In this document: one piece after another, positions 1-12,300 of the stretch
Position numbering within the stretch: the first letter of the stretch is position 1
Layout: each line of letters starts with the position of its first letter
Source: Callaeas wilsoni
Taxonomy: Eukaryota; Chordata; Aves; Passeriformes; Callaeidae
DNA length: 64,000 bases
Assembly: GCA_013398955.1 (NCBI GenBank)
Contig: VWPU01014898.1
Location: 62,001-126,000 of the forward strand
Direction: 5' to 3'
Position numbers and translations under genes: made by a program
Notes under the pieces: model-generated
Told to the model about the DNA's origin: nothing
What the model saw: only the letters and a program-made list of their open reading frames with translations
Databases searched by the model: none

Positions 1-3000
1 TTTTCACAGGGAATTAAGTGTTTTTCTAGCAAAGAATAAATCTCTTTCTTTACTATCTTTTACTCTATATGAAGGGACAATTTTTGACAGACTAACACTT
101 AGCGTGGTATAAAATACAACACATAATATTTTTCAAGCATTGTCATTCAGATATACGCTCTTGTGTATCTTAACAGCACTGTGTGGGTATATTTTAGTAT
201 ACACATATGGTATAAATATGTTAAGCTCTGTGTTTTTGTGGGGTCTTCCATATAATTTTAAAGTTCTGTGAAAGCACCTTGGGTTTTGCTTTCCATTTTC
301 CCCTGTGAATTTGGCAAGCCCAAAGTATGAATAATTTACAGGAGGTTGATCAAGAAAGTCAACTTCTCCTTTTTTTCCCCATCCATTTTCTCTCTTTCTA
401 AAACTTGTAAGCAGGACAAAATTCCACATTGTTGGTGAGAATCTAATCTGGAGGGATGTGCTAGTGGCAGCAAGACTTTGTGCAATGTCGCAAAATAAAT
501 TAAGTTCCAATAGCTGCTCTTTATATAAAGTGATACAAAAAGTTTTGCATCTTTAAACTTAGCCAAGCTCCTCTCTGCTCCTCAATTTTTTGCTGTGAAG
601 CATGCTAATAGTATCAGCTCCACATCACTTTTTTCTTTTTTTTTCCTTAAAGAGTTTCTAGTTAGGTCCCTGAACTAAAGGTTTGCTTTCCAAAAGCACA
701 GATTGATTTGCATTTTTGGTCAACAACAGTGGGAACTGCTGAATACTCAGCACTTTAGAAAGCCAGCCCACCTCTGAAAATGCAACGTGCTTCTATGAGG
801 AGGAGACCAAGAATTGCCACTTTTAATTAAGAACAAAGGCACTCGTTTCTTGCTTTACATTTTCAAATTGCCTGGTGGAATAAAATGCTGATTTCACTCA
901 GCCTCTCGGATAGAAATCCTCTCAGGATCAATGTCAGTATTAAATATCTTTTAAAATTATAATATTGCATCTCGAGGATCTTGTAGTTGAGAAATACGCA
1001 AGGTGCGAGTATTTTTAAAAAACAATCAATTAAAACCCAGTCATTTTTCTAATTAACACATACTTGAAAACGGTGTGTTTGACCTTGGCTAAAATAACAG
1101 CTTGTACGAAGTAAACAGAAGGAGTGACATGGTGGGAGTACTGTGTCCCCAGGGCCTTGTTACTCAAGGCAGGTCTATATGGCTGGCACGGTTATGTCAC
1201 TGGTGGGTATCAGGAGGTGTTATCTCAATGTCAGCAGCAGCTCTTACTGTAGTTACAGCAGCAAACATCTTTTTTTACCTGATCTAGCAAAGGTTATTTC
1301 ATTAAAAGGGGATGGTTTACTCTAAGGTAGAAAGTGTGTTTTTCTTAACCACTCAAAAGTTTGGTATTATTACAAATAATTTTTTCATCCACTATAGAGC
1401 AAGTTACAGATTAAGCCAACTCTGAACATTAAACTAGATAGAATGAATTGCTGATTTTGTTTCTTTTTTCTCAGCATTTTATGTGTTCTTGTGTCTTTCT
1501 TCTCAATCTTTTGCTGTTTATCATCTTCATTCTCGAAGTGCTGCCACTAGAATTTGATCTTTTACTTCAGGAATAATCTCACTGTTGCTGTATATACTAG
1601 TAATTTTATCTTTTCTTCAAGCCTTCTGCTCAGAATGGAGGAAATTAATTTGATCTTTGTGTTGCACTGCTGGGAAAGAGGGAGAGGAGGCAGAGAGATT
1701 TTCAGGCTACACATGAGGAGTGAGACACTAGGGTTTGAGGCAAAACTAAAATTTCCTTTGCTCTCTCAAAGTGAATCTCTCTAGCTACAAACAAATCTAG
1801 CCAGACTTGGCAGGACAGGTGGACATAGATAGTCTGGGCATTTGGATGGTGCTGTGGGAGGTAAAAAATTGTAGCTGGAAAGAAGTTATTTAAAAAGCTG
1901 GGACGTGTTACAGCAGAAAGTAGTGTCTTGATAGTGAAGCTCCTCTTGGCAATACGTAGGGGCTTGGTCTCTGTGTCAGAACAGGAGCTGCCATCCACAA
2001 TAAATGTATTGGTTTCCAATACATTACCAAGGTTTCTTAGGATGTGCAAGTGCTCTGTACTCTAATTACACTGAGCGATTAAGCAACAAGACCAGAGACA
2101 TGTGGGACAAGAAAGGGTGAATGATAACTTGCTTTGAAAAAAACTAACATGTGAGGCTGGGATTAGAACATCCTATAAATGTTAATGGGTGTTACTCAAG
2201 GGGGAGGAAGCTGTGTGTGGGAGGCATGAGGTGACATATAGCTTAAATATATAGCCAGCCTTTAACACAGTTAATACAGTCTATAATCAAGCTTTTACAT
2301 GAACTAATAACTGTTTAAGTGATTTACAGTTCAGAAATACTGATCAGGGGATTGAGAACTGAATTTAAAATGCTATAAAATTAGAGGATAATGTGGCAAG
2401 GAGGACAACACTGAAAAGATTTCTCCTTTTGCCTTCGGAAAGTATTGGCTATGGACGACACATTTATGCCAGGTGTTTGGGGTTTTTCTATTTTTAATTT
2501 CTCAGGGATTGTGCTTCTACGAGGGAGCACAATTTCCTCCTACAGTTTCCCTCTCTGTATATTACTCAGTTTGTGTGGAACTCACAAAGGAGATGCCAAC
2601 AGTGAGTCATCTGGTCACCAGCTCTTGTCCTAAGGTTTTCAGCTAAATCTTGCAAAAGCTACCTTAATGTACTGAACAACAGTGATTTGATAAAACTCCC
2701 CAAAACTTTGGGGAAGGCAGGGTTTAAAATCATATGGCCTGCTTTTTCTGACACTGGAATCAAGTTTCAAAATCAGTGCTATTTCAAAGGCTTCACATTT
2801 GAGAAATGGATGTAAGATGCAGTGAGTTGATTTATCATCTTAAAATTTCACCATTGTTATGTTTTAGTAGTAAATTTTGAGGGTGTTGGGCAAACTCACT
2901 TGAAAGACTCTGTATTCAAATGTGTGACAGGGGCTTAGTAATATGCTTTTGTAGGTATTAAGCCTCAGGAGATGCTATTCTGAAAACTAAGATTATACCT

Positions 3001-3729
3001 GTATGATCAATCATGAACATGGCAAATATGGCTATTTTATTCATAAAAATGAAAATGCACAGGCTTGTTTTGATGCAAGTTTTACAGCATTAGTTAGCAA
3101 TAAAAATACTATGTAAGAAACAACTGTCTGGTTAGATAGTTTAATGTTTCTGTCAGGAAGCAGATTTTCAGGACATAAGTGACAGGAGGCTGCTCTAGCT
3201 CATAATCTTGTTTGCTCCTTTGCCAGGCGTGGGTTAAATGCAGCAATGCTGAGGGCACACAGAAGTAGCACCAGAAGAGAAAAAGTCTGGTCTGGGTTGA
3301 AGCTGGTCATGTATCTACAGAATAAGGTGATGCTCCCTTAAATGTGTGTCCATCCATATGGTGCCGAAAATTATTTCATAGCCTCTGAGTCGCCACTGCC
3401 TTCATGAACTGAAAGGCATTGACTGAACAACCGAGGTTCAGTGAGGCGTGGTGGCAGATTTGTGCCTTTTTGAATGCTGAAGATGGTAATGGATAGCCAA
3501 ACCACATTTTTTTGTTACCTACCCATGAGCCAAAACTATGACTCAATGGAGCCCCATGTACTCACTTAGCTGTTGAGAAGATTTAGGCACAGGAAGAAGA
3601 GCACGTCAGAGCACCTTAGCTGCTGAGGTTTGGCAGCGTGAATGCTTACTTTCCTCTCCTCTCCATTAGTGTAGTCAATGCTGAAATAATACTGATAAGG
3701 AAGGCTGGTCCAAAGACTATTCACCAACA

Positions 3730-3771
3730 AAATCCCATTTAAACCTCTAAGAAAGGTTTTAAATGGGATTT
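3730..3771. repeat. Inverted repeat / hairpin
   Basis: The left arm at 3730-3745 (aaatcccatttaaacc) and the right arm at 3755-3771 (ggttttaaatgggattt) are reverse complements apart from one extra base. They enclose a 9-base loop. The function is unknown and the arms are short for a microRNA precursor. Confidence 0.85.
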
Positions 3772-3865
3772 AAGCAACATCTTGGCCTATACTAGCCCTC
3801 TGCTCAGGGAAGAACTTCATCTTAAGTTAAAAAATGTTTTAAAAATATGTTTTCAGTAATTACAT

Positions 3866-3945
3866 TATAGAATCATAAGGCTTAAGTACGGAAAACACCT
3901 ATTAAGTCATTGTATTAAATTGTTGCTATGCAGACTGTGCTATGG
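3866..3945 (-). mobile_element. Possible degenerate CR1 3' end
   Basis: The text around 3868 reads tagaatcataaggctt and then a diverged counterpart of the CR1 stretch 'gaccttaagatcat-gagtccaacc'. In + coordinates this is the reverse complement of a CR1 tail. The match is weak and could be chance. Confidence 0.4.
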
Positions 3946-4326
3946 GAGTGTGCTTCCTTCTTAGCATTGTGTCCAATGTGTTAAATTTCTCAGTTTAGGA
4001 AATATCCATAATAAATTTTGTTCTTACTGCATTTGATTTGGCCATAGCCTTGTACAGGAAGAAAACCAATATCTCCTTCCCCACACGAAGGGCTCCTCTC
4101 AGCCTTCCTGCTTTCTGACTATGGGCAATGATGATGAAAGGAAGCAAGGGTTATGCAAGGTTTCTTGTCTACCCTAAGTATTTCTATTTTGTCTTTATAA
4201 GAATGCATTGGGCTCTTTTCTTGTCCATCCAGTTGCACAGGTGTGTTGGCAGAAGGGTCACTGTGGACAGTTAGTGATGAATTGAGCGTATCCCCTGCTT
4301 GGAGCTATTTGCTGGGCCCAAGGTAG

Positions 4327-4400
4327 ACATTATTTGTTTATTTATTCATTATTATTTTGCTCTTTTTACTTTTATTTATCTATTTACTTCTATGCTCTCA
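4327..4400. repeat. TTAT-rich low-complexity tract
   Basis: The tract is dominated by imperfect TTAT/TTTA units (for example ttatttgtttatttattc from 4331) that grade into T-rich DNA. It is ordinary low-complexity sequence. Confidence 0.7.
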
Positions 4401-5929
4401 TGCCATACAACGTATAGATTGTAATTATAAATTAGAATGTTTATAACTAGAATTTATTTGGAGATTTTCTGTAAAAGCTTCTTAGTTGCATGTCAGTTTC
4501 AGACTAATTTGTTGACCTGGAACACCGTGATTTTAAAATGAAAATTAGACAAGCCACCCTTACTTTCTGCAGCAAACTAATACTTTCTCTTTTTTTAAAT
4601 GTCAGCCATTCACAATATAAACTGCCAAGCTCTGAACATATAATTTCAAATTTGATTTATACCAAATTAACCTTCTGCTTATGAGCCCTTCCATTTGTTT
4701 TCCTTTCAGATTATTGAGTCATGAAAACCTTTGAGGTTTTGGGTTTCCATCCCAGCTTGGCACAGGGAATTCTTTTGAAACCTTGAATTTCCACAAGACG
4801 GTAAAGCAATTTGCTATTCAGCTGCATATATAATGAGACTTGCTGTAAATCAGCGCTTTTTTTCTACTCGGAGAAGCAAGCATCTCCCAGATGTCCTTCC
4901 TCTCCCTGCCTTTGGGCTGGGCCCTTGTGTTTCCTTCCCTCACCTGTGACCGCATTCCTGTAGGTGTGGGGGGCTTCCTGTGGATGGGGAGAGCTGGCTG
5001 CTTGAATGGAGGAAAGGGGTCACCCAGTGGCTGCCTCCAGGGGAACAGTGGCATTGCTGCTGTGAAAGGGGCCAGGAAGGTGGTGCTTGTCCGAGGCTGA
5101 GGTAGGCTGCGAGTCCTGGGCAGCAGAGGTGCAGGTTCTTCTATGTTGTGGTGATCCTATATATAATCCCTTCTCACCCTGGTGAGTTTTGATTAGCATC
5201 AGGGAAGATTTTCTCCAGCATTACTCTTTTCTCTGCATTTCTGCGTGTACAGCATCCGCTCCGTTTCGTAGCCTGGCATATTACTTGGAAAACTGCAAAC
5301 AGTGAGTTGAAATTACTTAGCTAGCTACAACAATATGTGAAATGCCTGTCAAAAGCTATGTGCCTGTAGATGGGAGGAGCAGGCCTGAATCCTGAATTTT
5401 CTCACAACTACCACTGGTTTAAGGAAAGCATGGGGTTTCTGACAAAAAGCGGAACCAGGAAGGGGATGTACAACTTTGAACTGATGCAGCTCTTGCACTA
5501 GAATTATATAAAATATTATCGATATGCAGGACTTTGTATTCTCTGTTTGATGTGTACAAAGCCAATAGAAAATATGTTTGTGCAAAATAAAACAAACCGA
5601 AGCAATCTTCTGACCCAACGGCATACAGGTTGCCGTATGCAACTCATATTTGAGTTCAGTATGCAATCACTTTGATCAAACCCTAGAATATCTATTTTCA
5701 AAGGAATCATATGAGTACATGTATTGATTTGTCACCTATGGTTGAATATTTCTCCTACACAATGTTTAAAATGACACATGTTTAAAATTAGACTTGGCAG
5801 AGCACTTTGCCTAGAGATTATTCTTGTGAAGTATTGATTCACAGCACTGCTGTGAGCTGGATTACTGTCCAAATTGGAAAAGCCAGTCGTAGAGAGGTCT
5901 TTATCCTTTAATAACAATTAGCTCCTTTC

Positions 5930-6060
5930 TTAGAGGGACACAGCTGACTGAAGCAAAGGAAAGCCGCAAAATGTCGGGCAACCGGGGAATCTAAGGCCTT
6001 ATCTTCAGGGATGTGGACTGCTGGGGAAGAGGAAGAAAAAGAAGAAAAGCACCAAAAAAG
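5930..6060 (+). promoter_or_regulatory. Likely 5' UTR of the receptor exon, with an overlapping upstream ORF
   Basis: This stretch lies directly before the receptor start codon. An ATG at 6011 opens a 24-codon frame that stops at 6083-6085, so it overlaps the main ATG at 6061 in another frame. The receptor frame itself stays open upstream to at least 6013 without an ATG. A CAG at 6006-6008 after a short pyrimidine run (cttatcttcag) could be a splice acceptor for a non-coding first exon. The transcription start cannot be fixed from sequence. Confidence 0.4.
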
Positions 6061-6306
6061 ATGGTTTTCTGGAGCTGGAAACTAGACACTCTGATGCTGT
6101 TTATGTTACTAATAGTTAGGTGCTCTGAGGAACTGAATCGGACTCGCCTCTCTCTTCTCGGGCTTTTACCCACCAGCTGCCTGATTGATCAGAAAAACCT
6201 ATCAGCAGATGTGTTGCCCGCGGTCCATTTAGCCTTGAAACATTTATACAAGCATAAATGGATGTTGAAGAACTATGAACTCCAGGTATCATTCCATGAC
6301 ACACAG
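6061..6306 (+). CDS. First coding exon of a GABA-B receptor-like (class C GPCR) protein, partial
   Basis: This 82-codon exon encodes the start of a class C receptor. Residues 8-19 (LDTLMLFMLLIV) form the hydrophobic core of a signal peptide, with likely cleavage near residues 21-24. Residues 30-36 (LSLLGLL) and 51-58 (VLPAVHLA) match the first beta strand and first helix of the GABA-B type ligand-binding (ANF_receptor) domain. Residues 72-82 (YELQVSFHDTQ) match the next strand, where GABBR2 has a -YDTE motif followed by Cys. Sequons lie at Asn26 (NRT) and Asn46 (NLS). The ATG at 6061 is chosen because it begins the signal peptide and has A at -3 and G at +4. The exon ends in phase 0 at CAG|GTAAAT (6306/6307); a second in-frame donor lies at 6285/6286. 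By family the product would be a plasma-membrane receptor. Divergence from GABBR1 and GABBR2 argues for a GABBR2-like paralogue. Ligand and partner are unknown, and no later exon was found here. Confidence 0.72.
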
Positions 6307-6315
6307 GTAAATGGA
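6307..6315 (+). promoter_or_regulatory. 5' splice site of the receptor exon
   Basis: The junction reads CAG|GTAAATGG, a near-consensus U2 donor. It is placed where the GABBR2 ligand-binding domain reaches its -YDTE/Cys boundary, so exon 2 should begin with a codon for Cys or just before it. Confidence 0.7.
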
Positions 6316-9300
6316 TGTAGGTGTAGAGTTGTGCAGTGCTTGAGCCCCCTCTGTGAACACAGTTCAGAATGCTTGTGACTGAATCCCGTCCCGGCAAACC
6401 CTGTTCTGCTGAAATACAGCAAATGTGGCTGTCCAGCAAAGTTTGGGCCCTTGGGTGGATGACTGACTGTGATGTGGATCTTGCAGCACAATTGTGCCCT
6501 ACTGGTGCTGGAAGCAGGAATAAAGAGTGTGCGAATTAGGCAGGTTGGCAAACACCTACAGCTCTTGAGGCGTGTCTGAGGTACCCAGAAAGCGATCCCC
6601 AGATCCATGGCTTGCCGAGTCCCTCTGTTCTTCTGCACTGTCTTCTGCATCTTGCTCTTCCAGCTTTCCACTGTGACAGCTTTATAGATCACTGTCTTTC
6701 TCTTCCTGCTTCTGCATGAGCAGGAGAGGAGCCTGTGCTGTGCTGTCAGAGCAGGGTGGTGATGTAGAGCTTTGCTTGCCAGTTGAAGAAAAAATTAAAG
6801 GCTGATATGAGAGGTGAGGGTTCTCAGAAGCTGGATATAAAGAGCATTGAGATGATATCTGTTTTTGTAATAATTTCAAATTTGAGAGACGCTTCTTCTA
6901 GAATTGAGATATCTCTTCAACTTCTGCACAGAAATTAAGGCAATCTGTTTCTAAAACCTGTCTTTTAGTCTGGCCAAAAGAATTGTGATGAAGTTAAGAG
7001 GAGGAGCTCACATGTGAGGGTGATCTGGGACCATAAACATATTCTTAGGGAGACTGATACGAATTTCTGTTTCCCGCATCAGAGGCATGTGGTGGGGCAG
7101 ATGCCCTCAGACTCACACACTCTTGCAGGCTGCTTAATATTTTGAAGTTGCAAAGTGGTGTGTCTCAACATATTTGCTTATCTATAAATCTTTAAACATG
7201 GAATGTACTGTTATGATGAAGTTATTAAAATTTGACATTATTACACCAATAACAGTTGTGCTGCATTATCTAACGGGAAGAAGGTATTATATGTCTTCTT
7301 TTGAAACTCTAGAAAATTAGCCAAGGGAGAAATTAGAACGTAATTTTAATAGTGTATTTGGTTCATGAGCACTTATGTATGATTTTTGCAGTGCTTAACA
7401 TATAACAAGCATGATCCCATATGCTATAAAATTACTTGAGGATCGCTTCCATGTTTAATAATGGAACACAAATGCATCAACTGCATGTACTCATTAAGAA
7501 AATATCTCTCTTGTAAATTACTTTTGATACAATTCACTGTTATATTTATTTATGTCTATGTTCCTATTGGAAATGTAATTATAGATTTGCAGTCCTGAAA
7601 AATGCGTATTTCTTACTTTCTCATGTGAAAACAGTAACATTTCAGTTACATTTCGGCTTAAATAAGTGGAAAGTGTGGATACGAGTTTAAGTGGACAGCA
7701 ATTAAAACCTACTGTTATTTGCTCAGATTTAGTGTTCCATTTGGGCTATAGGCAGTTTTGTAGAGGTGGATGTTTATTTGCTAATTGTGTTTACATAGTT
7801 TCCAGTTTTAGGAGCAACTCCAAAATACTTTTCCCTACATAAATATTCAGTGGATTTGAATTGCAGAACTTCAGCTCTGTTGCACTGACCTCTCAATTTG
7901 AATTAAAATATTGAAGTAATCTATAATTATCTTTTTGAAATAACCCTTGGCAAAAGACATGTCATGGTGACTTGTAAGAGATTAACAGAATGTGAATCCT
8001 TAAAATTTCTGATTTTTCTTCCTGGTTCTGAGAGTAGAGTACACACTCCTGAGTTTTAAGTACTGATTACAGACGCTGCAGAGGTCCTTGTATTAAATTG
8101 TTTCTCAGGGACAGTGTGAATGCAAGAGAGCTGGTTCTGTTTTTTTTAACGTTGTGAGCCTAGACTTGCATATGTAACCTTATACAACCTTTGAATTAGC
8201 TTCCTTTCAAGTAGAAAATATGGATACTTGGCTCTTTGGATGCAAGATCTGTCATGAGGAGGATAGATAATTGACTTTTTGGCAACGTTCACTAGGAGAG
8301 AGAGAAAAGTTACATCTAAAAGTACTTGTGTTTCTTTGGCTGAATTAAAAAAAAATGAAAAGAAATCATGACTCCCAATACATGATGCTGCACAGGGCTT
8401 GAAAACAGTGTTGTACCTTCATTCATGAGCAAAGAGAGGAGAGTTGTGCTTTGCCATCAGCCCCTGAAGTTTTGAACGTTCTCTGCTGCCCACGTGGGAG
8501 CACTGCCCTGCCCAAAGGTAGGATGTTTTGTGCAGGGAGTTCAGTTTTTGGCTTGGCTACTGTTTTATTTCAACTAATTAAGCTGTCAGTACTCCAGAAT
8601 GTAAGTGGTAATCAAGAGGCAAGGGGAGCATTCTTGCAAGAGCTGTCTGAATTCTTTGTATTAAATGAAGCTGTTTCATCAGGAGCCTTTGGGAAACTTT
8701 CTTCAGCAGAGTGCTTTATAACCTGGTGGCTTTGGCACTGAGCTGAGAATGGAATGCTCTCTTTGACTGATGTCTCTCAGGTCTCCTGTGATTACATGTG
8801 CATTTCCTAATTACTGTGTTGTCAATTCCTTTTAAGAAGGACTCCCTTGAAAACTCATGATGCAACACTTTCATGTAAAAAAAAGCTTAAATATTCACTA
8901 AGAATGAAAAGCAAGCAAATGAAAATGATCTTATAGTTCAGTAGATGGCTGCTTATCCATCAAATGGTACATCTATGTCGGCAGTGTTTATTTATTTATA
9001 CCAGAAGGACAGTGTTTACCGGACTGATGCATCTCTCTATTCCAGCCACTCCAAGCAGTGGCAGCTTGGGAAGGTGTGTTTCCCTGCCTCTAACTGAAGG
9101 AGGGCTGAACCTGGGTTGTGTGGAGAGCCCAAATCATTGAAATGTTGGATAAAGGGTGTGGGAAGGCAGAAAAGCTGCCTTCTGCAGATTTGTGAATCCA
9201 GCCATGGAGCAGCTTGTTAGTGCAGCAGGGGAAATTATGCCCTTGAGATTTTCACCCATGGGGGTGGGCAGCCAGGTATAATTGAGCTGTCTGAGTATCA

Positions 9301-12300
9301 CTTTATTTCTGTCTTTCACCGTATGGCTGACATCTGGAGTCTCTCCTTCTACGCTGTCCTCAGGGTGATCGGGCTGGTGGATTCTTACAGGCTTAAGCAA
9401 ATCTAAAAATAGTTTTACTGTTGTGTAAAGAACAATATCTTTGTTCTTCAAAGTTATATTTCTATTCTTACCTAGTTTTCTGAGTTAGTAGCCGGTTAAA
9501 GAGACGTGAAGCCAGGGCTTTATTAGCAATGATGTTAACAAGAAAGGTTTACGTGCTGTAATTGGGGCATGGCCTGAGCAAACAAATAGACTTTACCGCT
9601 GGGATTTTCTGAGTAGTGCTGATTTGCACTCAGATTGCTCGTTGACACTTGGCTGAGTCTATCCTAATGTGTATCATTTCTCACAGGAATGCTGCAACAT
9701 ATCCCAGTCTGACTTAAAAGCTGGTTGTCTTTTCTTTGTTAGTAAACTGATTCCTTTGTAATGGAATGACAAGATAATGTGAGAGCTGTGTGTCAGCTCA
9801 TTCAAAGGCATATATTTTCATTCTTATTAAACAAATGCAAAAAAAACCCCGACAAACCAACCCCCCTAAAATCCAGCAGTGCAACAGTCACTGAAAGTGA
9901 CATTGATAGCAAATTATTTCTAAAGTGAAAATTTCAAGGCATGCTGGTTTTCTTATCCCACCTAAATAAGAAAAAAAATCTGCTTCAGGCTTAAGATGAA
10001 TAAACTGAAGCATTGCACTGGTTTTGGATTATAGGTGTACATTAATAACTTAAAAGCATAGACATTTTGCAATGACATTAGGATACATAACCAGTATTAT
10101 TTCATAAGCAAGAAAAAATTAGCTATTGGTTTTCGTGTGTGCAACTCGTTGCATACGATATGTAACTCCACCTTGTACATTCCTGCATTCTGGGATGCTT
10201 CATGAAACAATTTGCCAAGACAGGCGTATGAAAAAAGCATCCTGTTTTGTAGACTTGACAGTTTGAAAACTTTTGTAAAATGACGTCCTAGGAAGTTATT
10301 AAAAGACCACATATTTAGTAAGTCAGTTCTTGACATCTAACATTCACATGAACAAGATATTCTATTTTGCTTCTCAGAGAATACAGTTTCTCAGTACAGT
10401 ATTGTAGGCATGAAAATTGTGAACCATAAAATACTTGTCAAAATGCTAATTTTAGATTTCCTAAACTGTCATACCATTATCCCTATTATTGGAACCGTCT
10501 AACTGAAAACAGGAGGAAAAGCGTTTTGTTGTCTATATTTTTCAACCCAAAAAAGTCTTAATTATGATTCCTGGCAATATCTCTTTGTTTTCCAAATCAT
10601 GTACTTAAGAAAAAATGATAAGCCTGGCTAAATTCCTTATAAAAAGTTCTTTTGAACTGTCATGAAAGGTATCCGGTTCCAGTTTTATTCTAATGTTTCA
10701 CTTTTCAGTGCAGCGGGGGTTCAGAGTTGTACAAAGGGTGCACAGTTGCCTTACTTTAACCCTTTCTAAATGTTATTTGAGCTACTTCTTATATATATAG
10801 CAGAATGAAATGTAGTTTTTCTTAGCTTTTGGCCCCAAAAGGCTCAGTCTTTATTCACGGATGTAATTCTTTTTACTCTATCTTCTTAGTGTCACCTTCC
10901 ATTTTTTTCAGGCCTTTGAAACTGCTGTGTTTAATGCACCTTAACCATATGAGTGCTGTACATGCAGACATCTGGTGTGAGAAAGATTATTTGGGCTTGG
11001 CAATTTTGTTTTTCTGTTACTGCTTCTGAGCCATAAGGAATTTGAGCAGAGGAGTTGGTTGATGAACCCAATGAGGGCTGACAGCGCAGGAGACGGATTT
11101 GGCACTGTGAAGCCGGGGATGTTCCCAGGCATGTCCAGGGCAGAAGGGCTCTGGGCTTCATCTGACCTGGGTTTGGAAATGTGGGCTGGGGATGTTGCCT
11201 TCAGCTAGCGTGCCAGGGTTCTTGTGCCATCAAGGAGTAGGCACTTCTATATGGAAAAATTCATCTAACCTCTTTTAGGTGACTATTTTTAAGATAAAAA
11301 TAATTGTATACTAGAGAAAGCCTACTTTTTTTTTTTTTCCCCATGAAGTATAGAGGGAGCGTCAGCTGGCTAGTGTAGATGCAGATGTCGTTTATGTGGA
11401 GGTCTGTATTACCTCAACTAGAGACTACCGTAGGTGTCCAGGGGAATTTTAACGTAAAACTCTGTAGTAACTATGTATTTTCATCACCTCTGACTCTCTG
11501 TGGGTTTCAGCAGATGGTCCAGAGAGCTCACTTCCCACCACCCCCAATTCACCTTTATTGGTTACAAAATACTCTTCTTTGGTCTCTCGTGTCTAGCTAG
11601 CAAAGCCTGGACACCAGGTGAGCAGTGCCCGATGGTGTGTGGGGAAGCACCGTGGTGGCAGCACAGTGGCCAGGAGTGCAGACCAGGGAACTCTTCCATG
11701 CCAGTCCTGTGGGCACCCGGGCTGTCCCTCACCTGAGCCGAGGACGGGCTCCTGCTGCCATGCGCCGTGGGGCTGTGCCTGGGGAGGGCCTCACCAATTA
11801 AAGCTTTTTCATACAGGAAACGTTATGGTGCTGGGGAAACATGTCCTGCTCTCTGGTCTCGCTTTTAGCTCCTGTATAAGGGGAAAATTGTGAGGAGAAT
11901 TATTCATGTGGAGCACAGTGTCTTTCAAAATCACAAACACTGTGAAACCACATTACTATTGCCACACCTTAAATTAAAAAACAAGGAAGGATAGTTCAGA
12001 TGGTCTTGACATAATTTTTGAAATTGCGTGCACTTGTATTTTCCTTTTAAAAATTAGTTTCAATTGAGATGGCAGTGTTTTTCTCTATATTCCACACTTA
12101 AATAAAAAAAATCAAAATTTGAATAATTGTTTTTATGAAGAAACATTCCCATCACTGAAAAAGCAATTATTTTCAGAATTCTCTTTCATGGAGAAATCCA
12201 ATGTTTGGGATTTTATGTTCCGTGAAAACCACTTGCAAAACTTCACAAATCACTTGTCCCTGTTCTGCACCTCCCTGATCATATCTCCTTATGGATGTTT

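Larger units (their letters stand above)
1..5929. other. Upstream flank, no gene recognised
   Basis: This is AT-rich non-coding DNA upstream of the receptor exon. All open frames are short and none looks like a known protein. It holds a hairpin at 3730-3771, a weak CR1-like remnant near 3866-3945 and a TTAT-rich stretch near 4327-4400. No CpG island is visible. The part nearest the exon may include a promoter, but no TATA box or initiator can be assigned with confidence. Confidence 0.6.
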
